From the NCBI RefSeq assembly GCF_000210295.1, contig NC_026734.1, positions 434,001-498,000 of the forward strand: a DNA stretch of 64,000 nt. Direction: 5' to 3'. This stretch comes from Trypanosoma brucei gambiense DAL972. Lineage: Eukaryota; Euglenozoa; Kinetoplastea; Trypanosomatida; Trypanosomatidae. Below the pieces are notes generated by a model that did no database searches, had not been told where the DNA came from, and saw only the letters and a program-made list of their open reading frames with translations. The position numbers and the translations under genes are program-made. Below, piece after piece: positions 37,301 through 46,952 of the stretch (positions within the stretch are counted from its first letter, which is position 1; every line of letters starts with the position of its first letter).

Positions 37301-39703
37301 GGCGGTATTGTTCAGCAAGGAGACGCTCTAGAACAGTCGATCCGCTCATATCTCCGGAGTTTCGCCGTGACCCTTCCCGCCGATATTGAAGAGCTCCGTC
37401 TGGTCTCGCTAGCGGAGAATGCAAAGAAGGAGGCAGAGCTTGCTGAGCTAGAAGCAAACGCTAAGGGTCAGAAAAAGGGAGGCGATCGTCCAAAGAAAAA
37501 GAAAGGAGGGAAGAAATCGGCTTCGAAGGAAGCGGTGGAGGAAAAGGCGAACAAAACGGAGGATGAGGCAGCGGATGGTGCACAAGGGGAGAAACCAAAT
37601 GAAATGATCGAGTTACTGCTTGAAGCCCTCAATGAAATAGAAAGGGTCAAACAAACCATTGCCGAACGCAGAGAAATACAAATACAGCGCGTGGAGGAGG
37701 CGCGTGCCAGATACATGGCCGCGTTCCAACAAAATATTGGTGAAATGGAAACATTCTCCCAACTGCAGGAGCTTATCGCGCGACTCAAGTTGCAGGTGCA
37801 CTCACTAATCGTTCAATCAGAGGCGAAGGAAGCAAAGATTGACTCCATGCTAAAGGAACTGGAAGAATTAACCGCGGAAGAACCCACTCTACCGGCATTT
37901 ACCAATAAGCTAAAAGGTGTACTAAATGGGGAGTGGGGCGATCAAACAGAGCCCACAAGCATGGGCAGCCGTGTAACGAGTGCGGAGGAATTCAGGAGTA
38001 CTAGTCCGAAAGAGGGTGAGGTTGCCCAAGTTGAAAAGTTTGTAGAGGATTCGAAGGCTGCGGAACAAGAATTGCCCGGGTTGTTATCCGCTGCTGTGGC
38101 AGATTTGCAAAGTGAAGTCCGTGGTAGTGAAGTGGTGCGTATCCTTAAGCTTCTTGACAAGATGAGAACCAGACTGTACGCACGTGGCCGACTCCTCGAT
38201 TGTTTACAGAACGGTATAGAGCTTTTTAATGTACCCCAAGATCGATTTGTGGAAGCGCAGTCGGTCTCTCGAGCTGGAATGGGGACAGACGAGGCGCGGG
38301 CTTCAAACGCCACTCCCTCACCCAACCAAACGCCGCCAGTGTCCCGACCGCAGCGGAGGTCACGAGCAAATACCTCAGCCTTGAAGGGGCCGGAATTGCA
38401 ATACCCGCCTCTGGAACTACCCGAAGTGAAACCCATAGCAGTGCAGATGCAAGAATGGAAAGACGAAATGAGGACACAGGCAACCTCTCTGCTAGAGCCC
38501 CATTTTGCCTCCTTCCCACCACCGCTATTGCGACGACTTCCTGGAATGACAAATGGTGAGATAGAGGACGTCCTGTTAGTGTTGTACCAGCAATTTGATG
38601 GTTTGGAACAGCGCTCGCAGCAGCACGTGAAGCAGGCAGTTGGGACCTACCGGGAACAGATTGAGCGCTTGAACTCCGTGCTGAAAAAGGTGCCCGCTCA
38701 TTTGGTCGCCTCCACGTACCAAGTTTCTGCGCGAGCGCTTGAGCGGCGCGTCAAAGTTATAATGGAAGTTTTTCTGAAGCTGCACGACAAGTCCAACGCA
38801 CTACGCAGGAAACACGAAGGCTCCATGCGGACAACCCTTGCATCCAATGCGAACTTTTCCAGAATGCATACTATACGTGATGCTGAGAACATGCGGCAGG
38901 CTGAAGCACAAAGACTCATCGAAAATTTCTGGGTGCTTGTACAGCGTGAAGTGGATGAAGAGGCTTCCATGCATTCTGGGCGGAACATCAGCGTAAACAA
39001 CAGTTTCTTTGCAATAATGCGCGGTATTGTAACACCGCAGCACCTGAAGCCCCCCAGCGAGGAGCCGAAACACAAGGGGCTGCGCCGACTTTTGCAGCTC
39101 AAAGCGCAGTTAACGATGCCTACGCCCAGGCGAGAGCGCAGGCTGCAGGAAACAATGCCACGGCATGCACACAACGCAGGAAAGGGTGCTGCCAATGCGG
39201 ACGCCGCTGGAAAGTCATCAGAGCCTCAGGACACCACCAAGGGGCCACTGCCGCTGCTGCAAATTCCGGATAAGGAATATAACTGCGTTATTGCCGGTGA
39301 TAGTCAGAAACTGCAGCTAGCCGGGAGTGGGGTCCGCGTGTCGCCAGACACCACTACCATTGCCATCCAGGGGGCGGCTGGAACATCAGCTAAACCGAAT
39401 CATGCTGCAATTATGACGCCATCAACAACGTCGGCGACGGGGTTAAGCGAAAATGAACGTCAAGGGACTGTCTCAGTTACGATTGTGGGTCCGGGAACTA
39501 AATTGCACAAAGAGGCAGCGGAGCTTATGCTGCCGTCGGTGGATCTCTTCAATCAGCGTTCAGTAGGAGCTGGCGCTGTCATCAATGGTGCATTCCGCAA
39601 GTGGACGGGGCAGGAGGAAATGTGTTCAAAGGTGTGGAAGGCCTCGTTCGCGCGCTTCAGAAAATCGGGTGGCTCAACATCACTTTTTGGTTCTTCCCGC
39701 TGA
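34397..39703 (+). CDS. 1768-residue coiled-coil protein, possibly CCDC180-like
   Basis: The protein is almost wholly helical and Glu/Gln/Arg/Leu-rich, with long coiled coils interrupted by basic, low-complexity linkers: around residues 690-760 (Ser/Thr/Lys/Arg) and around 1030-1065 (Lys-rich GQKKGGDRPKKKKGGKK). A conserved-looking block near 1345-1560 (from LELPEVKPIAVQMQEWK) and the N-terminal block near 50-600 are the kind of paired domains seen in ciliary CCDC180 (DUF4455/DUF4456). Cilium/flagellum location is therefore possible, but this is inference from architecture and a few local similarities. The tail (about 1595-1768) is Thr/Ser/Ala-rich. No motor, kinase or membrane segment is present. 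Confidence 0.8.
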   Translation: MAAVQRNSLKESRLQTRLAARQQQLLATFQENVEKFSNELHTEQQQKLEMLKQSLHDSHENCTKMLEQELQRAEAHRVFLQKYEGDYAQATTSPTTEGATMEPLIDCYHGAGEGFAESKKRMAEERYRLVSMAVTLRYSYQERVETIIGCNEGLQECEERCRTWLQQALFDVILSMAKIGYSSVSASQVLAQRVIHSSNESFYRTHAAYKTLLLQLQSRELLKQRVYARQMALLYNNTLQNMERSSSLWAATLLHTDSFRRPKYRESLLQHMGKLIADMHRDGVEFLNNIGCILQSLRRARDPLPNECGQTCGGTMHDGWLRGFDGGLFSPVFVPSAPEDVTVEWRVKANVLVRHAIAQGVLVMNEVQEAEEQLRQGANAIYTQLAQVLRWIHEPDPETGEALSWATASLQERDAIYIPFTTLNSPRLSKCMAANEALLTPLLVVIQAESDWFVTTVDEELCRCQNTLESILLTDSHSVLQMFDGATKKLGQTVEAAVGFTRSRLVTLYEARKDHEDNLRYLEEEFTSAQMDVQIATTPQAAEKYFVEGLKILDRINVTHRTFHRNTVEALQQLESEGVAVTEQQCKGLLRLLGLESESTRAQRLKEERIAAAMAAAEAAAKKSRGKEAKTFEEFYEEMEEAEEEAEQPNYPTIVADDGELYLVVSATRLVEHGPGDGHGERSERSTPHSRTSTPKGRLRKTSKSQKAKVNQQSATKLSGNKRRLPMRAARQHGHSDSEPPPAPQPSTSPAFVVAYRQLLDRVLQEQLIAEEGQPGGQSEDTNATGSSGNVVIVQRAQLSTAAVDEWREMLRREVLNWTVHLRQTTAEYLRKQCLEKKLEVDAETNEALRRNRRRPAALQAGTYELRVRELQCTIDSIGKQGVRIRHMHKRLLESCRAALNTEDGSQDPFSQDDSEVADAKLFAELEKLQGMIPAATSVGMLTGQERIFSNLISTALEQREAHYSRTIGGIVQQGDALEQSIRSYLRSFAVTLPADIEELRLVSLAENAKKEAELAELEANAKGQKKGGDRPKKKKGGKKSASKEAVEEKANKTEDEAADGAQGEKPNEMIELLLEALNEIERVKQTIAERREIQIQRVEEARARYMAAFQQNIGEMETFSQLQELIARLKLQVHSLIVQSEAKEAKIDSMLKELEELTAEEPTLPAFTNKLKGVLNGEWGDQTEPTSMGSRVTSAEEFRSTSPKEGEVAQVEKFVEDSKAAEQELPGLLSAAVADLQSEVRGSEVVRILKLLDKMRTRLYARGRLLDCLQNGIELFNVPQDRFVEAQSVSRAGMGTDEARASNATPSPNQTPPVSRPQRRSRANTSALKGPELQYPPLELPEVKPIAVQMQEWKDEMRTQATSLLEPHFASFPPPLLRRLPGMTNGEIEDVLLVLYQQFDGLEQRSQQHVKQAVGTYREQIERLNSVLKKVPAHLVASTYQVSARALERRVKVIMEVFLKLHDKSNALRRKHEGSMRTTLASNANFSRMHTIRDAENMRQAEAQRLIENFWVLVQREVDEEASMHSGRNISVNNSFFAIMRGIVTPQHLKPPSEEPKHKGLRRLLQLKAQLTMPTPRRERRLQETMPRHAHNAGKGAANADAAGKSSEPQDTTKGPLPLLQIPDKEYNCVIAGDSQKLQLAGSGVRVSPDTTTIAIQGAAGTSAKPNHAAIMTPSTTSATGLSENERQGTVSVTIVGPGTKLHKEAAELMLPSVDLFNQRSVGAGAVINGAFRKWTGQEEMCSKVWKASFARFRKSGGSTSLFGSSR

Positions 39704-40460
39704 CGCGATGTAGCGAGGGGTGAGAGAAAAAAAAAAATGGACTGACGCACGGGGAGAAGGGAAATACCCACCATGTTAACGACATCGCCATTAGCCCAGT
39801 CGGTAGGCTGCAGTGGGTAGCGAAAGAAACAGTGCCTACAAACTTTTCCTGTGAATGCTTGTGTGCACCTTGGAAATGATGTTTTTGCTGCGGTGCTAGC
39901 AGCCATCACCCAGACATTCATGCCGCTAGCGTTGGTATAAGTGGGAAAGATCAAAAACGAACAGGATAATATGGTATAGGTGCGTGTGGGACCTAACCTT
40001 GGCTACTTTGAAAAACGTTGTTGCAGTGACGCGGCAAGGGCAACTGAATGCCTATTGGGACACCACTCAAATGCTCAATGTATTCTTCTAGCGTCCGCTA
40101 CACCGCTCATCCCTCAACCTCCTATCACCTTTATTCATGATCATGGTTTATGTACATTTGCTCACTCTGAACTCGTGAGGGCTTCATTCCTTCTCCGTTT
40201 TCCCCCTTCACACTCCTCCACGTGCACTCTGCTTTTTCACCCACGGTTATCTTCAGTGCTTACGCTTACGTTGTTCTCTCTCCTCTTCTTACTCTTCTTC
40301 ATTCCTACCCCTTGTTCAACCTTTACTTTCGTCACTACTAGTATTTTTCCACGAGCGCGCACAGGTATTGGTTAAAAATACAAACAAACCAAAGTTAAGG
40401 TTTACACCTTATATTTTGGGACATCCCTAATAGGCGCATACGCACATATATACGCAAAAC
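39704..40460. other. Spacer upstream of the HEAT-type gene
   Basis: About 760 bases with a run of A at 39727-39736, pyrimidine-rich stretches at 40180-40320 and no supportable gene. Confidence 0.5.
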
Positions 40461-40487
40461 CCTTCCCCTCTTCCTTATTCCCACGAG
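40461..40487 (+). promoter_or_regulatory. Trans-splice acceptor upstream of 40502
   Basis: The tract CCTTCCCCTCTTCCTTATTC is followed by AG at 40486-40487, 15 nt before an ATG at 40502 in good context (ACCATGA). This points to 40502, not 40623, as the natural translation start. Confidence 0.6.
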
Positions 40488-40501
40488 TTCGGCTTGTCAC
40501 C

Positions 40502-40828
40502 ATGACAAGTGACGGAGCTGTTAATATGGACACACTTCCAACACTGGTGAGTGAACTTGCCAGTGTCGCTGCACGAGCGAATGGCAAGGCACTTGACATG
40601 GAGGGTGGTGTTGCCTACATAAATGCGCTTCACAAACTTGAGTCCTTTGCACTTTCCCCAGGTGAAGAGGAATGGAAGCCCACTCCATCCCACCACATCT
40701 GCTGCGGCCGACATAATGGAACTTGCGTTGCAAAGTGCAGCGCGCGAGCCGCTTTCGTGCGTGCTGCTTCAGGCCTGGGTTGCTGTGCTCGATGCTCTAC
40801 TGCAGCGTGCCTCATCAACGATTATTGA
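40502..40828 (+). other. Probable displaced N terminus of the HEAT-type protein
   Basis: This 108-codon frame starts at a well-placed ATG and its first 60 residues look like two amphipathic helices (DTLPTLVSELASVAARANG; VAYINALHKLESFAL). After about residue 65 it becomes Cys/Arg-rich and non-coding in character, while the frame beginning at 40623 becomes coding. The simplest reading is that it is the N-terminal part of the downstream protein, separated from it by a one-base frame difference between roughly 40660 and 40715. A short upstream ORF is the alternative. Confidence 0.5.
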
Positions 40829-43800
40829 CCCCCAGCCGCATGCAAAACGCCTATGGGAAAGTGCGCAACGACTGGTGAAGCTCCGCACAGCGCCAGGGAG
40901 CGATGCAGCTTTGGCAAGTGTCCTGACTTTCCTAGGGGTAATTCTACGGCGACGGCAAATACACATCGAGTGTGCTCCTCGGGGTCAGCTTCCTAGCCCT
41001 GCGAGTACTCCGGGAATTTTGTCACGGGTGGCGGCATTACAACTTGTTCCTTTGCTTGCAGCATCAGCTCTGACCTCCAGTGGTCCAAAGAAGGCCTATA
41101 TTACGTGGCCATGGTTGGAATACCTTCGCAAGGCGATCACATGTAATGTGCCCGCTGTTTGTGAGACTGGCGTTCGAGCCATGGGGACGATTCTTCAAAC
41201 AGGGGCTGAACCTGAGGCGAACTATATAAACGATTTCATTGAATTGCTTTTTTCGCTGGCTGTGAGTGGTAACGCCTCTGCTGCGCTGGAGAATGAACTT
41301 GGATTTTCCATTGGACGGCTGCTTGCCGCGTCACAACGGCCGGGTGGATGGTCTCACTTCGGTTCCACGATGGCCAAGGGATCGGTGCGCATCATGAAGC
41401 TTCTGTTTGATCCCGCCAAAATAAATCCAAGCTCAAAACGCGTTCTGTCAACGGCTGTGGGTGAGTTATTGGCGATCCTTGGTCCAACTAGTGCAAATTC
41501 AGTGGAGAAGGCAATTCACTGCATCTTCGAGTGGCTCCTGGCAGCAGACCCCCAAGATGGGACGTCGAACATGCCGGATATTGTCGCAGGTGCCCTACTG
41601 CACTGGGCCAAAACGGCGCGCTCAGACACCTTTCGTAGCGCCATTTTGCGGCATCTTATCCCTTTCTTAGACACAGATAGCAGTGAGACAGTGGCGTACA
41701 CTGCCCTGTTGTGCCTTAAAGGTGTTGTTTCAACGGTTGTGGAGCTTGATGAATATGCGGCAAACCTTTGGGAGAAACTCCTGAAGCAGGTCACCCGGAA
41801 CAAGGATATCAAGAAAGCAACGAGTGAAGTTATGAAGTGCGTCGTGGAACGCAACGAGTGGTGCCGGCGTGCACTGCTCCGACACATATTCGCAACGTGC
41901 TGCAGCAATAATCCCCCCACGGGGGTTGACGCGTACTTGTCGATGATGCCTCTCTTCACCATGCACGTACAAGCACTACTTGAATTACCTGCGGCCGTGT
42001 TGCAGAAGCCTTGCATGACTGGTGTGACGCTTGCAGCCGTCGCCCGCCTCAGTGTGGATGATTCTCATGACGCACTCGCAGACATCTTTCATTGGTGCGT
42101 GGAGTATTTCTGTAAGCTTTCAAGGTTACTCTTAGTCCACCAGCGGCAGTCCCTGCCACCTACTATCACTACGAGCGTACGTTCCTCTCTACGCGTGTTC
42201 CTGGGTGCTCTCGTGAGCAGTGCACCAACAGCAGGCGAAGTGAGAGCCATCGCTTCGGCCCACGCGCGTGCCACAGTCGCCGCCTGTGAATTGCTCCCGC
42301 TAATAGAACCTGGGGATACGGAGGTTAAACTTGTCGTGGCGCTGCTAGAAACACTTGACGACCCGATTGTACCGGTTGCTGTTCCGCGCGTAAGGGGCGC
42401 CGTGTACAGATTGCTGAGCCGCCTGCCGTGGGGTACATGTCATGACGACGCTGGCAAGCGCCGGGCAGTTACACTTGCTTTGGACGATATGGGGGAGGCT
42501 GTGCGTCTCGGTGTACCGTGCGCATGGGACGAAGAAGAGGCCGAGAAGTGTGGAACCAGTGATGGTGCTAATGGTACTGCTGTAAGTATCGTAAAACTAC
42601 ATAATGTGGAGTTGCTCCCATGCCTGGCTGCTGTCTGGTGCCTTGACGATCGACAATGCATGAGGCCTACACCGAAACAAGCCTTAACCTCTACTGTTAC
42701 GCGCTGTGCTGTACAGCTGATAGCGGCAGCATCGGCTGCCACATGCAATGCCGGAACCCAGAGTGGCTGCTTGCTACGGTCTGTGCTGGTGAGTATGCGT
42801 CACTGGCGTCAAATAAAGGCTGAGGACCCCACCGTGCAAGCATGGAACGTTTTGTGTTGTCTTAACGCAGTCACAGCGCCCACTAGCTCGAATCTCCCTG
42901 GTGGAAACGAAGCGGCTACTATTGTGGCTGAGGACAATGGTGGAGAATGGCTTGAATTCATTTCGACCCACTGGCTGGGGCACGAGGTTTGGGCTCTGCG
43001 GCTTCTGTCAGCTCAGATAATGGCAAGGCTTGCGTTAGCCTCGGGTGGCGTGGACACTTTTACTTCTTCTGTTGTGAATCAAGTCAATTTGAGTTCCTGC
43101 CGCATTAGCGGCGCATTGATTGCGCTTGGCCTGATGCACGGCTGTCCCAACGGAGCTGGTGCGGATGGCACTAATAAAATAACTACTTCAGGGATGGCAA
43201 TATCGTTTATAGCGCGGATGCTTAGTCAGTATGGTTTGCGTGGTGATGGGGAAGGGGCCGTGGTTGCCGCGTCTGTGCTCATATCTTTGATCCATCTTTC
43301 AGCACACCAAAGGCCATTGGTGGAGACCGTCATTCGAACATCTCTTGCTCCCCAACTTTTGTTGTACCAGGAGCCGCAACGGCAGACGGCACTGGCACCG
43401 ATGCGTCCCATCGTCACGGTGTTGCTGCTTGAACTCGTGACACGTCTCTCACTTCACAAAAGCGTTCACGATGGATCCGTTATGAGCGTCTTTGCCTCCA
43501 GCGTCGTTTCATGTGCAGCCGTCGCTGCAGTTACAAGCACCACGGCAACCGCTGATGTCATTAATCAAAAAAATAATAGTATTATTATGTACGGCAGCGC
43601 GTTTCCGATCGTGATGTCTGAGAAAGCGGCAGCAGCTGTGGTGGAAACCGTGCGGGAGGTGGTGGAAGACATCAAACAGTTGCCGGCTCATCCAGTTGCT
43701 TCAACTCCTTCTGCTCATCACGGAGTTGGACACAGACTTGCCGTGGATATAGCTGTGCTCCAAAAGATTGTGCTGCAGGCCCTCGGCAACACGGGATACC

Positions 43801-46163
43801 TGAGTGATGCAGTCTCGTGTGCGGCAGCAGGCGTAACTGTATCGGCCGGCAGAGTGTTAAAACCGAGCAGCCTGATGTCGCAGTGGCTATTGAGGATGGC
43901 TGAACGCATCGACGGAGCCACGACGATGGAGAGTCGTCGTGCGTGGACAAAAGCGATGGGAGTTATCGTAAACCAAGCGTGGAGGGAGCCCCGTGAGAGG
44001 GCTGCGTGCCTACATTCGCTGAATCTGATCATACGAGGAAAGCCCGCTCAGTTATATGGGACCGCCGGAGAGGAGGATGAGAGGCCGAATCGTGGCGACA
44101 TGGACATGGACGACTACGACATTGAAACAAAGGGCGTTTCACTTGCGAAGGCTGCGCCGGCACTCGAGCTGCGAACGGTGTCGAGCGAGCCACAGTCGAA
44201 GGCAGCTGTGCTGAACGTCTTACTGCAAGTTCTGAACGAGGAGCATCAACGCGTTGAGTTGAACGATGACACTCTCCCGCAGTTTCTTCAGCTGCTTTTT
44301 TCTGCTGTAGCACTTGCAGAGGTGTCGCCGTGTCTCGTCCGACCGGCTGCGGATGCTCTATATCTGCTGCTCAGGAAGTACGGTTACAGCATGAAAGATA
44401 TATCGACGCCGCTGCTACAGCCATGGAAGGTTCTGCTGATCAACGGGATGGTTCATGTTATAGAACGGTGCGTGTACTACAGTGGAGTAGGCAGCGCCCT
44501 CGCAGAAGAATTTTTTGCCAGTAACATTTCGGACGACACAAGTGCCCGCCGCGTTGTCTCGGCTCTCACCCAGCTCTTTTCACAGTTGGGGCAGCTTGAT
44601 GTAAGTCACGCCGAGGTAAGCCATGGCTGCAGTGGGCGAGTGGCTGCCGCCATCGCAAGGTGTTCAGCAGTTGCATCTTCTTGTAATGATTCTTCCAAAA
44701 CACAACCTGCCCGTTGGCCGCAAACATTACAACGAGCCCACGATACGCTCGCGTCGCCCAACGCTCAGGCAGTGATAGCACTCCTGTGCAATCAGATTGT
44801 CTCTGCTATAACACTTGCACACGGATACGAACCACCACATGGAATGGTTCCCACGCCGCTGGATTCCTGTACGTATGTCACACCAGCAGTCGCACTGGAA
44901 TTGCTCCTTCAACTCCGCAACACATCGCAGGACATTGACTCCACCGTAAGACACGCTGCGGGGTACTTGATTGTTATACTTTTGGCAATAAAGATAGAGG
45001 AAACAGTGGTACCCCGGCCCGTGCTCAGCGGCGTCTCTCTTCAACAGCTACGCACCTTGGTGCCGCTGCTGTCCCCATCCCACTGTGAAACGTTAGTGGA
45101 CACCGTCCTTGCACTGCTCCCAACAGTGCTGTTGAAGGAAGTTGGCATGAAAGAAGAGGAAAAGATGGAGGAATTGATAGAAATCTCTGCAGCGGCGGCA
45201 TCGCTCATACAGAGCAGCCGCGGAAATAGTGCCTTCATGCCTACAGAGGGGCGAGACGAAGTGCGTGAAAAGCGCCGAAGTCAAGTAGAGCGGCTGATCT
45301 CTATGCTGACGGCCGAGACTCATCGTGTGTTGAATTTATCGCTTGCGCCCCTTACCCTTGTGGTACATAGTGACTGTAGTGTGGACTGCGTCGTTGAAGT
45401 GTTGCGCCAACTCGACGTCAACGTGCTGCTGCGTAGTGAAGGAAGGGCGGCTGCACTATCTATGCATTTATGCCAGAGGTTCCCCGTAGAGGAGTTGCGT
45501 GATATGGCCCAATCCAGTGTATGCGCTTTCCTACTACTATTGTGCTGTGAGGAAAGCCAGCAGAGGCTGAAAATGTTGGAGGCCCCGACCATCTCCCCAA
45601 CTGTACTCGCACGCATTGCGGAGGCATTCGCGCAGTCAAGGGACCCGAAGCTACTGATCGAATACTTGCGCCCCCAACTGAGCTGTTCCACTCGGGTTTG
45701 TGGTGTATTTCTGTCCGTGTGTACGGCCGCGAAGCGTGCGGAGCTGCAGCAGCAGTGGAGACCTTGCGTGGAGGATATGCTTCTGGCAAGTATTGACGCA
45801 GCGGAGCCGCAGGAGAAGGAAATGGAGGGGTTGTACAAACAAACGCAGCCTTACGGTGACGACACAAATAAACGTGTGGCTTTCTTTGTGCGAAGTTTAA
45901 TTTCCCTGTCGCACATGCACGGCGGTCCGAGGGAAGCCTACTCACGATATCCGAAAGCTTGCTCAGCCTTAACGGACCATATCATGAAGAACTACGCGAA
46001 TGAGCTGAGGACTGTCATCCAGTCGTTGCATGAGGGGGACGCGGGTACGCTGCGGGAGCTCATGCAGTTACGGGGCGGCGCCACTCAATGTGGGCCGGGG
46101 GCGCAAACCACAACCGCGGCGGCTCCGCAACGCCTAACGATTAACCTCTCGTCATTCACGTAG
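40623..46163 (+). CDS. Giant HEAT/ARM-type helical repeat protein
   Basis: The frame encodes 1846 residues, nearly all in short paired helices of HEAT/ARM type, rich in Ala, Leu and Val. No enzymatic motif or membrane segment is visible. A short acidic linker (MDMDDYDIE, about residue 1160) and a Gly/Thr/Ala-rich C terminus (GAQTTTAAAPQ) break the pattern. Size and all-HEAT content recall focadhesin/RST1, MMS19 or Tti1-type scaffolds; I cannot choose among them. The first 30 residues from 40623 look non-native, and ATG 40716 (before ELALQSAAREP) is a second candidate start. The likeliest true N terminus is the other-frame segment starting at 40502. Confidence 0.82.
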   Translation: MRFTNLSPLHFPQVKRNGSPLHPTTSAAADIMELALQSAAREPLSCVLLQAWVAVLDALLQRASSTIIDPQPHAKRLWESAQRLVKLRTAPGSDAALASVLTFLGVILRRRQIHIECAPRGQLPSPASTPGILSRVAALQLVPLLAASALTSSGPKKAYITWPWLEYLRKAITCNVPAVCETGVRAMGTILQTGAEPEANYINDFIELLFSLAVSGNASAALENELGFSIGRLLAASQRPGGWSHFGSTMAKGSVRIMKLLFDPAKINPSSKRVLSTAVGELLAILGPTSANSVEKAIHCIFEWLLAADPQDGTSNMPDIVAGALLHWAKTARSDTFRSAILRHLIPFLDTDSSETVAYTALLCLKGVVSTVVELDEYAANLWEKLLKQVTRNKDIKKATSEVMKCVVERNEWCRRALLRHIFATCCSNNPPTGVDAYLSMMPLFTMHVQALLELPAAVLQKPCMTGVTLAAVARLSVDDSHDALADIFHWCVEYFCKLSRLLLVHQRQSLPPTITTSVRSSLRVFLGALVSSAPTAGEVRAIASAHARATVAACELLPLIEPGDTEVKLVVALLETLDDPIVPVAVPRVRGAVYRLLSRLPWGTCHDDAGKRRAVTLALDDMGEAVRLGVPCAWDEEEAEKCGTSDGANGTAVSIVKLHNVELLPCLAAVWCLDDRQCMRPTPKQALTSTVTRCAVQLIAAASAATCNAGTQSGCLLRSVLVSMRHWRQIKAEDPTVQAWNVLCCLNAVTAPTSSNLPGGNEAATIVAEDNGGEWLEFISTHWLGHEVWALRLLSAQIMARLALASGGVDTFTSSVVNQVNLSSCRISGALIALGLMHGCPNGAGADGTNKITTSGMAISFIARMLSQYGLRGDGEGAVVAASVLISLIHLSAHQRPLVETVIRTSLAPQLLLYQEPQRQTALAPMRPIVTVLLLELVTRLSLHKSVHDGSVMSVFASSVVSCAAVAAVTSTTATADVINQKNNSIIMYGSAFPIVMSEKAAAAVVETVREVVEDIKQLPAHPVASTPSAHHGVGHRLAVDIAVLQKIVLQALGNTGYLSDAVSCAAAGVTVSAGRVLKPSSLMSQWLLRMAERIDGATTMESRRAWTKAMGVIVNQAWREPRERAACLHSLNLIIRGKPAQLYGTAGEEDERPNRGDMDMDDYDIETKGVSLAKAAPALELRTVSSEPQSKAAVLNVLLQVLNEEHQRVELNDDTLPQFLQLLFSAVALAEVSPCLVRPAADALYLLLRKYGYSMKDISTPLLQPWKVLLINGMVHVIERCVYYSGVGSALAEEFFASNISDDTSARRVVSALTQLFSQLGQLDVSHAEVSHGCSGRVAAAIARCSAVASSCNDSSKTQPARWPQTLQRAHDTLASPNAQAVIALLCNQIVSAITLAHGYEPPHGMVPTPLDSCTYVTPAVALELLLQLRNTSQDIDSTVRHAAGYLIVILLAIKIEETVVPRPVLSGVSLQQLRTLVPLLSPSHCETLVDTVLALLPTVLLKEVGMKEEEKMEELIEISAAAASLIQSSRGNSAFMPTEGRDEVREKRRSQVERLISMLTAETHRVLNLSLAPLTLVVHSDCSVDCVVEVLRQLDVNVLLRSEGRAAALSMHLCQRFPVEELRDMAQSSVCAFLLLLCCEESQQRLKMLEAPTISPTVLARIAEAFAQSRDPKLLIEYLRPQLSCSTRVCGVFLSVCTAAKRAELQQQWRPCVEDMLLASIDAAEPQEKEMEGLYKQTQPYGDDTNKRVAFFVRSLISLSHMHGGPREAYSRYPKACSALTDHIMKNYANELRTVIQSLHEGDAGTLRELMQLRGGATQCGPGAQTTTAAAPQRLTINLSSFT

Positions 46164-46811
46164 CCCCGATAATATCCCACATTGGGCTCCTTAGCCCAAT
46201 CCTGCAAATACGGTAACGGCCCCGTGCGCACCCGTTCACTTAATTTTTACGTATTGCTTTATTCCGACTTATGCTACCTTTGTGCGTGTGTATTTATTTT
46301 ATCCTCCTTTGGTCAGCATGCTTGACCGCAGAAATGGGCTTTCTGGGTGCATGCTTTGCGAGTAAACGAAAATCATTGTTAACAAACTACCTGCTTATAG
46401 CTGTGAATATTGGTGGAGAGGTAAGAAAACAGGTGAGAGTGTGTAGATTTATGTGTATCGCGTAGGAAATTCTCTCTAAAAAGATAATTAGTCTTCACCA
46501 CCGCGCTTCTTCTCACTCGCATCACAAAGAAAGGCGGCTACTGATTGTTTGCTAAGATAAGGGAGGAAGCAAGGGTATGATAGGGTCAACTGCACCTCTC
46601 ATGCACATCATGTCTTAACGTGCACACATGTGACTGTGTGCGTCTATATACGTGTATGTTGGTTGCGTGCATAGGTGTGCGTACTTCTTTTTTGATATTA
46701 TAAACAAGCAGGCCAAAGAAAAGTGCTGTGAACTTCGATAAGCCAGCCCTCACATGCATACACACGTGTATGGCCGTGAGTTTGTGTTTGCGCATCCTCC
46801 TTGCTGGTACC
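46164..46811. other. Spacer upstream of the BRO1 gene
   Basis: About 650 bases. A 64-codon ATG frame at 46271 begins with a hydrophobic stretch, but nothing else supports it. Repeated ACACATG/TGTGTGCG motifs occur near 46620-46790. Confidence 0.5.
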
Positions 46812-46847
46812 ATCTTTCATTCCCTTCTGTTTTTGTATCTTTCTAAG
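46812..46847 (+). promoter_or_regulatory. Trans-splice acceptor for the BRO1 gene
   Basis: A T/C-rich run (CATTCCCTTCTGTTTTTGTA and on) is followed by AG at 46846-46847, giving a 5' UTR of about 106 nt. Confidence 0.55.
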
Positions 46848-46952
46848 GTCTCTGAGCACGGTTAGAGAGGGGAGTAGCATCACACAGTCTCCAAAAAAAA
46901 AAAAAGGAAATAAGCGAAAAAAAGTACAGGCGACGATATCAGCCGTGATTAG

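Noticed and set aside
46271..46465. 64-residue frame with signal-like hydrophobic start
   Set aside because: Isolated in a spacer, without family, conserved residues or a matched acceptor.
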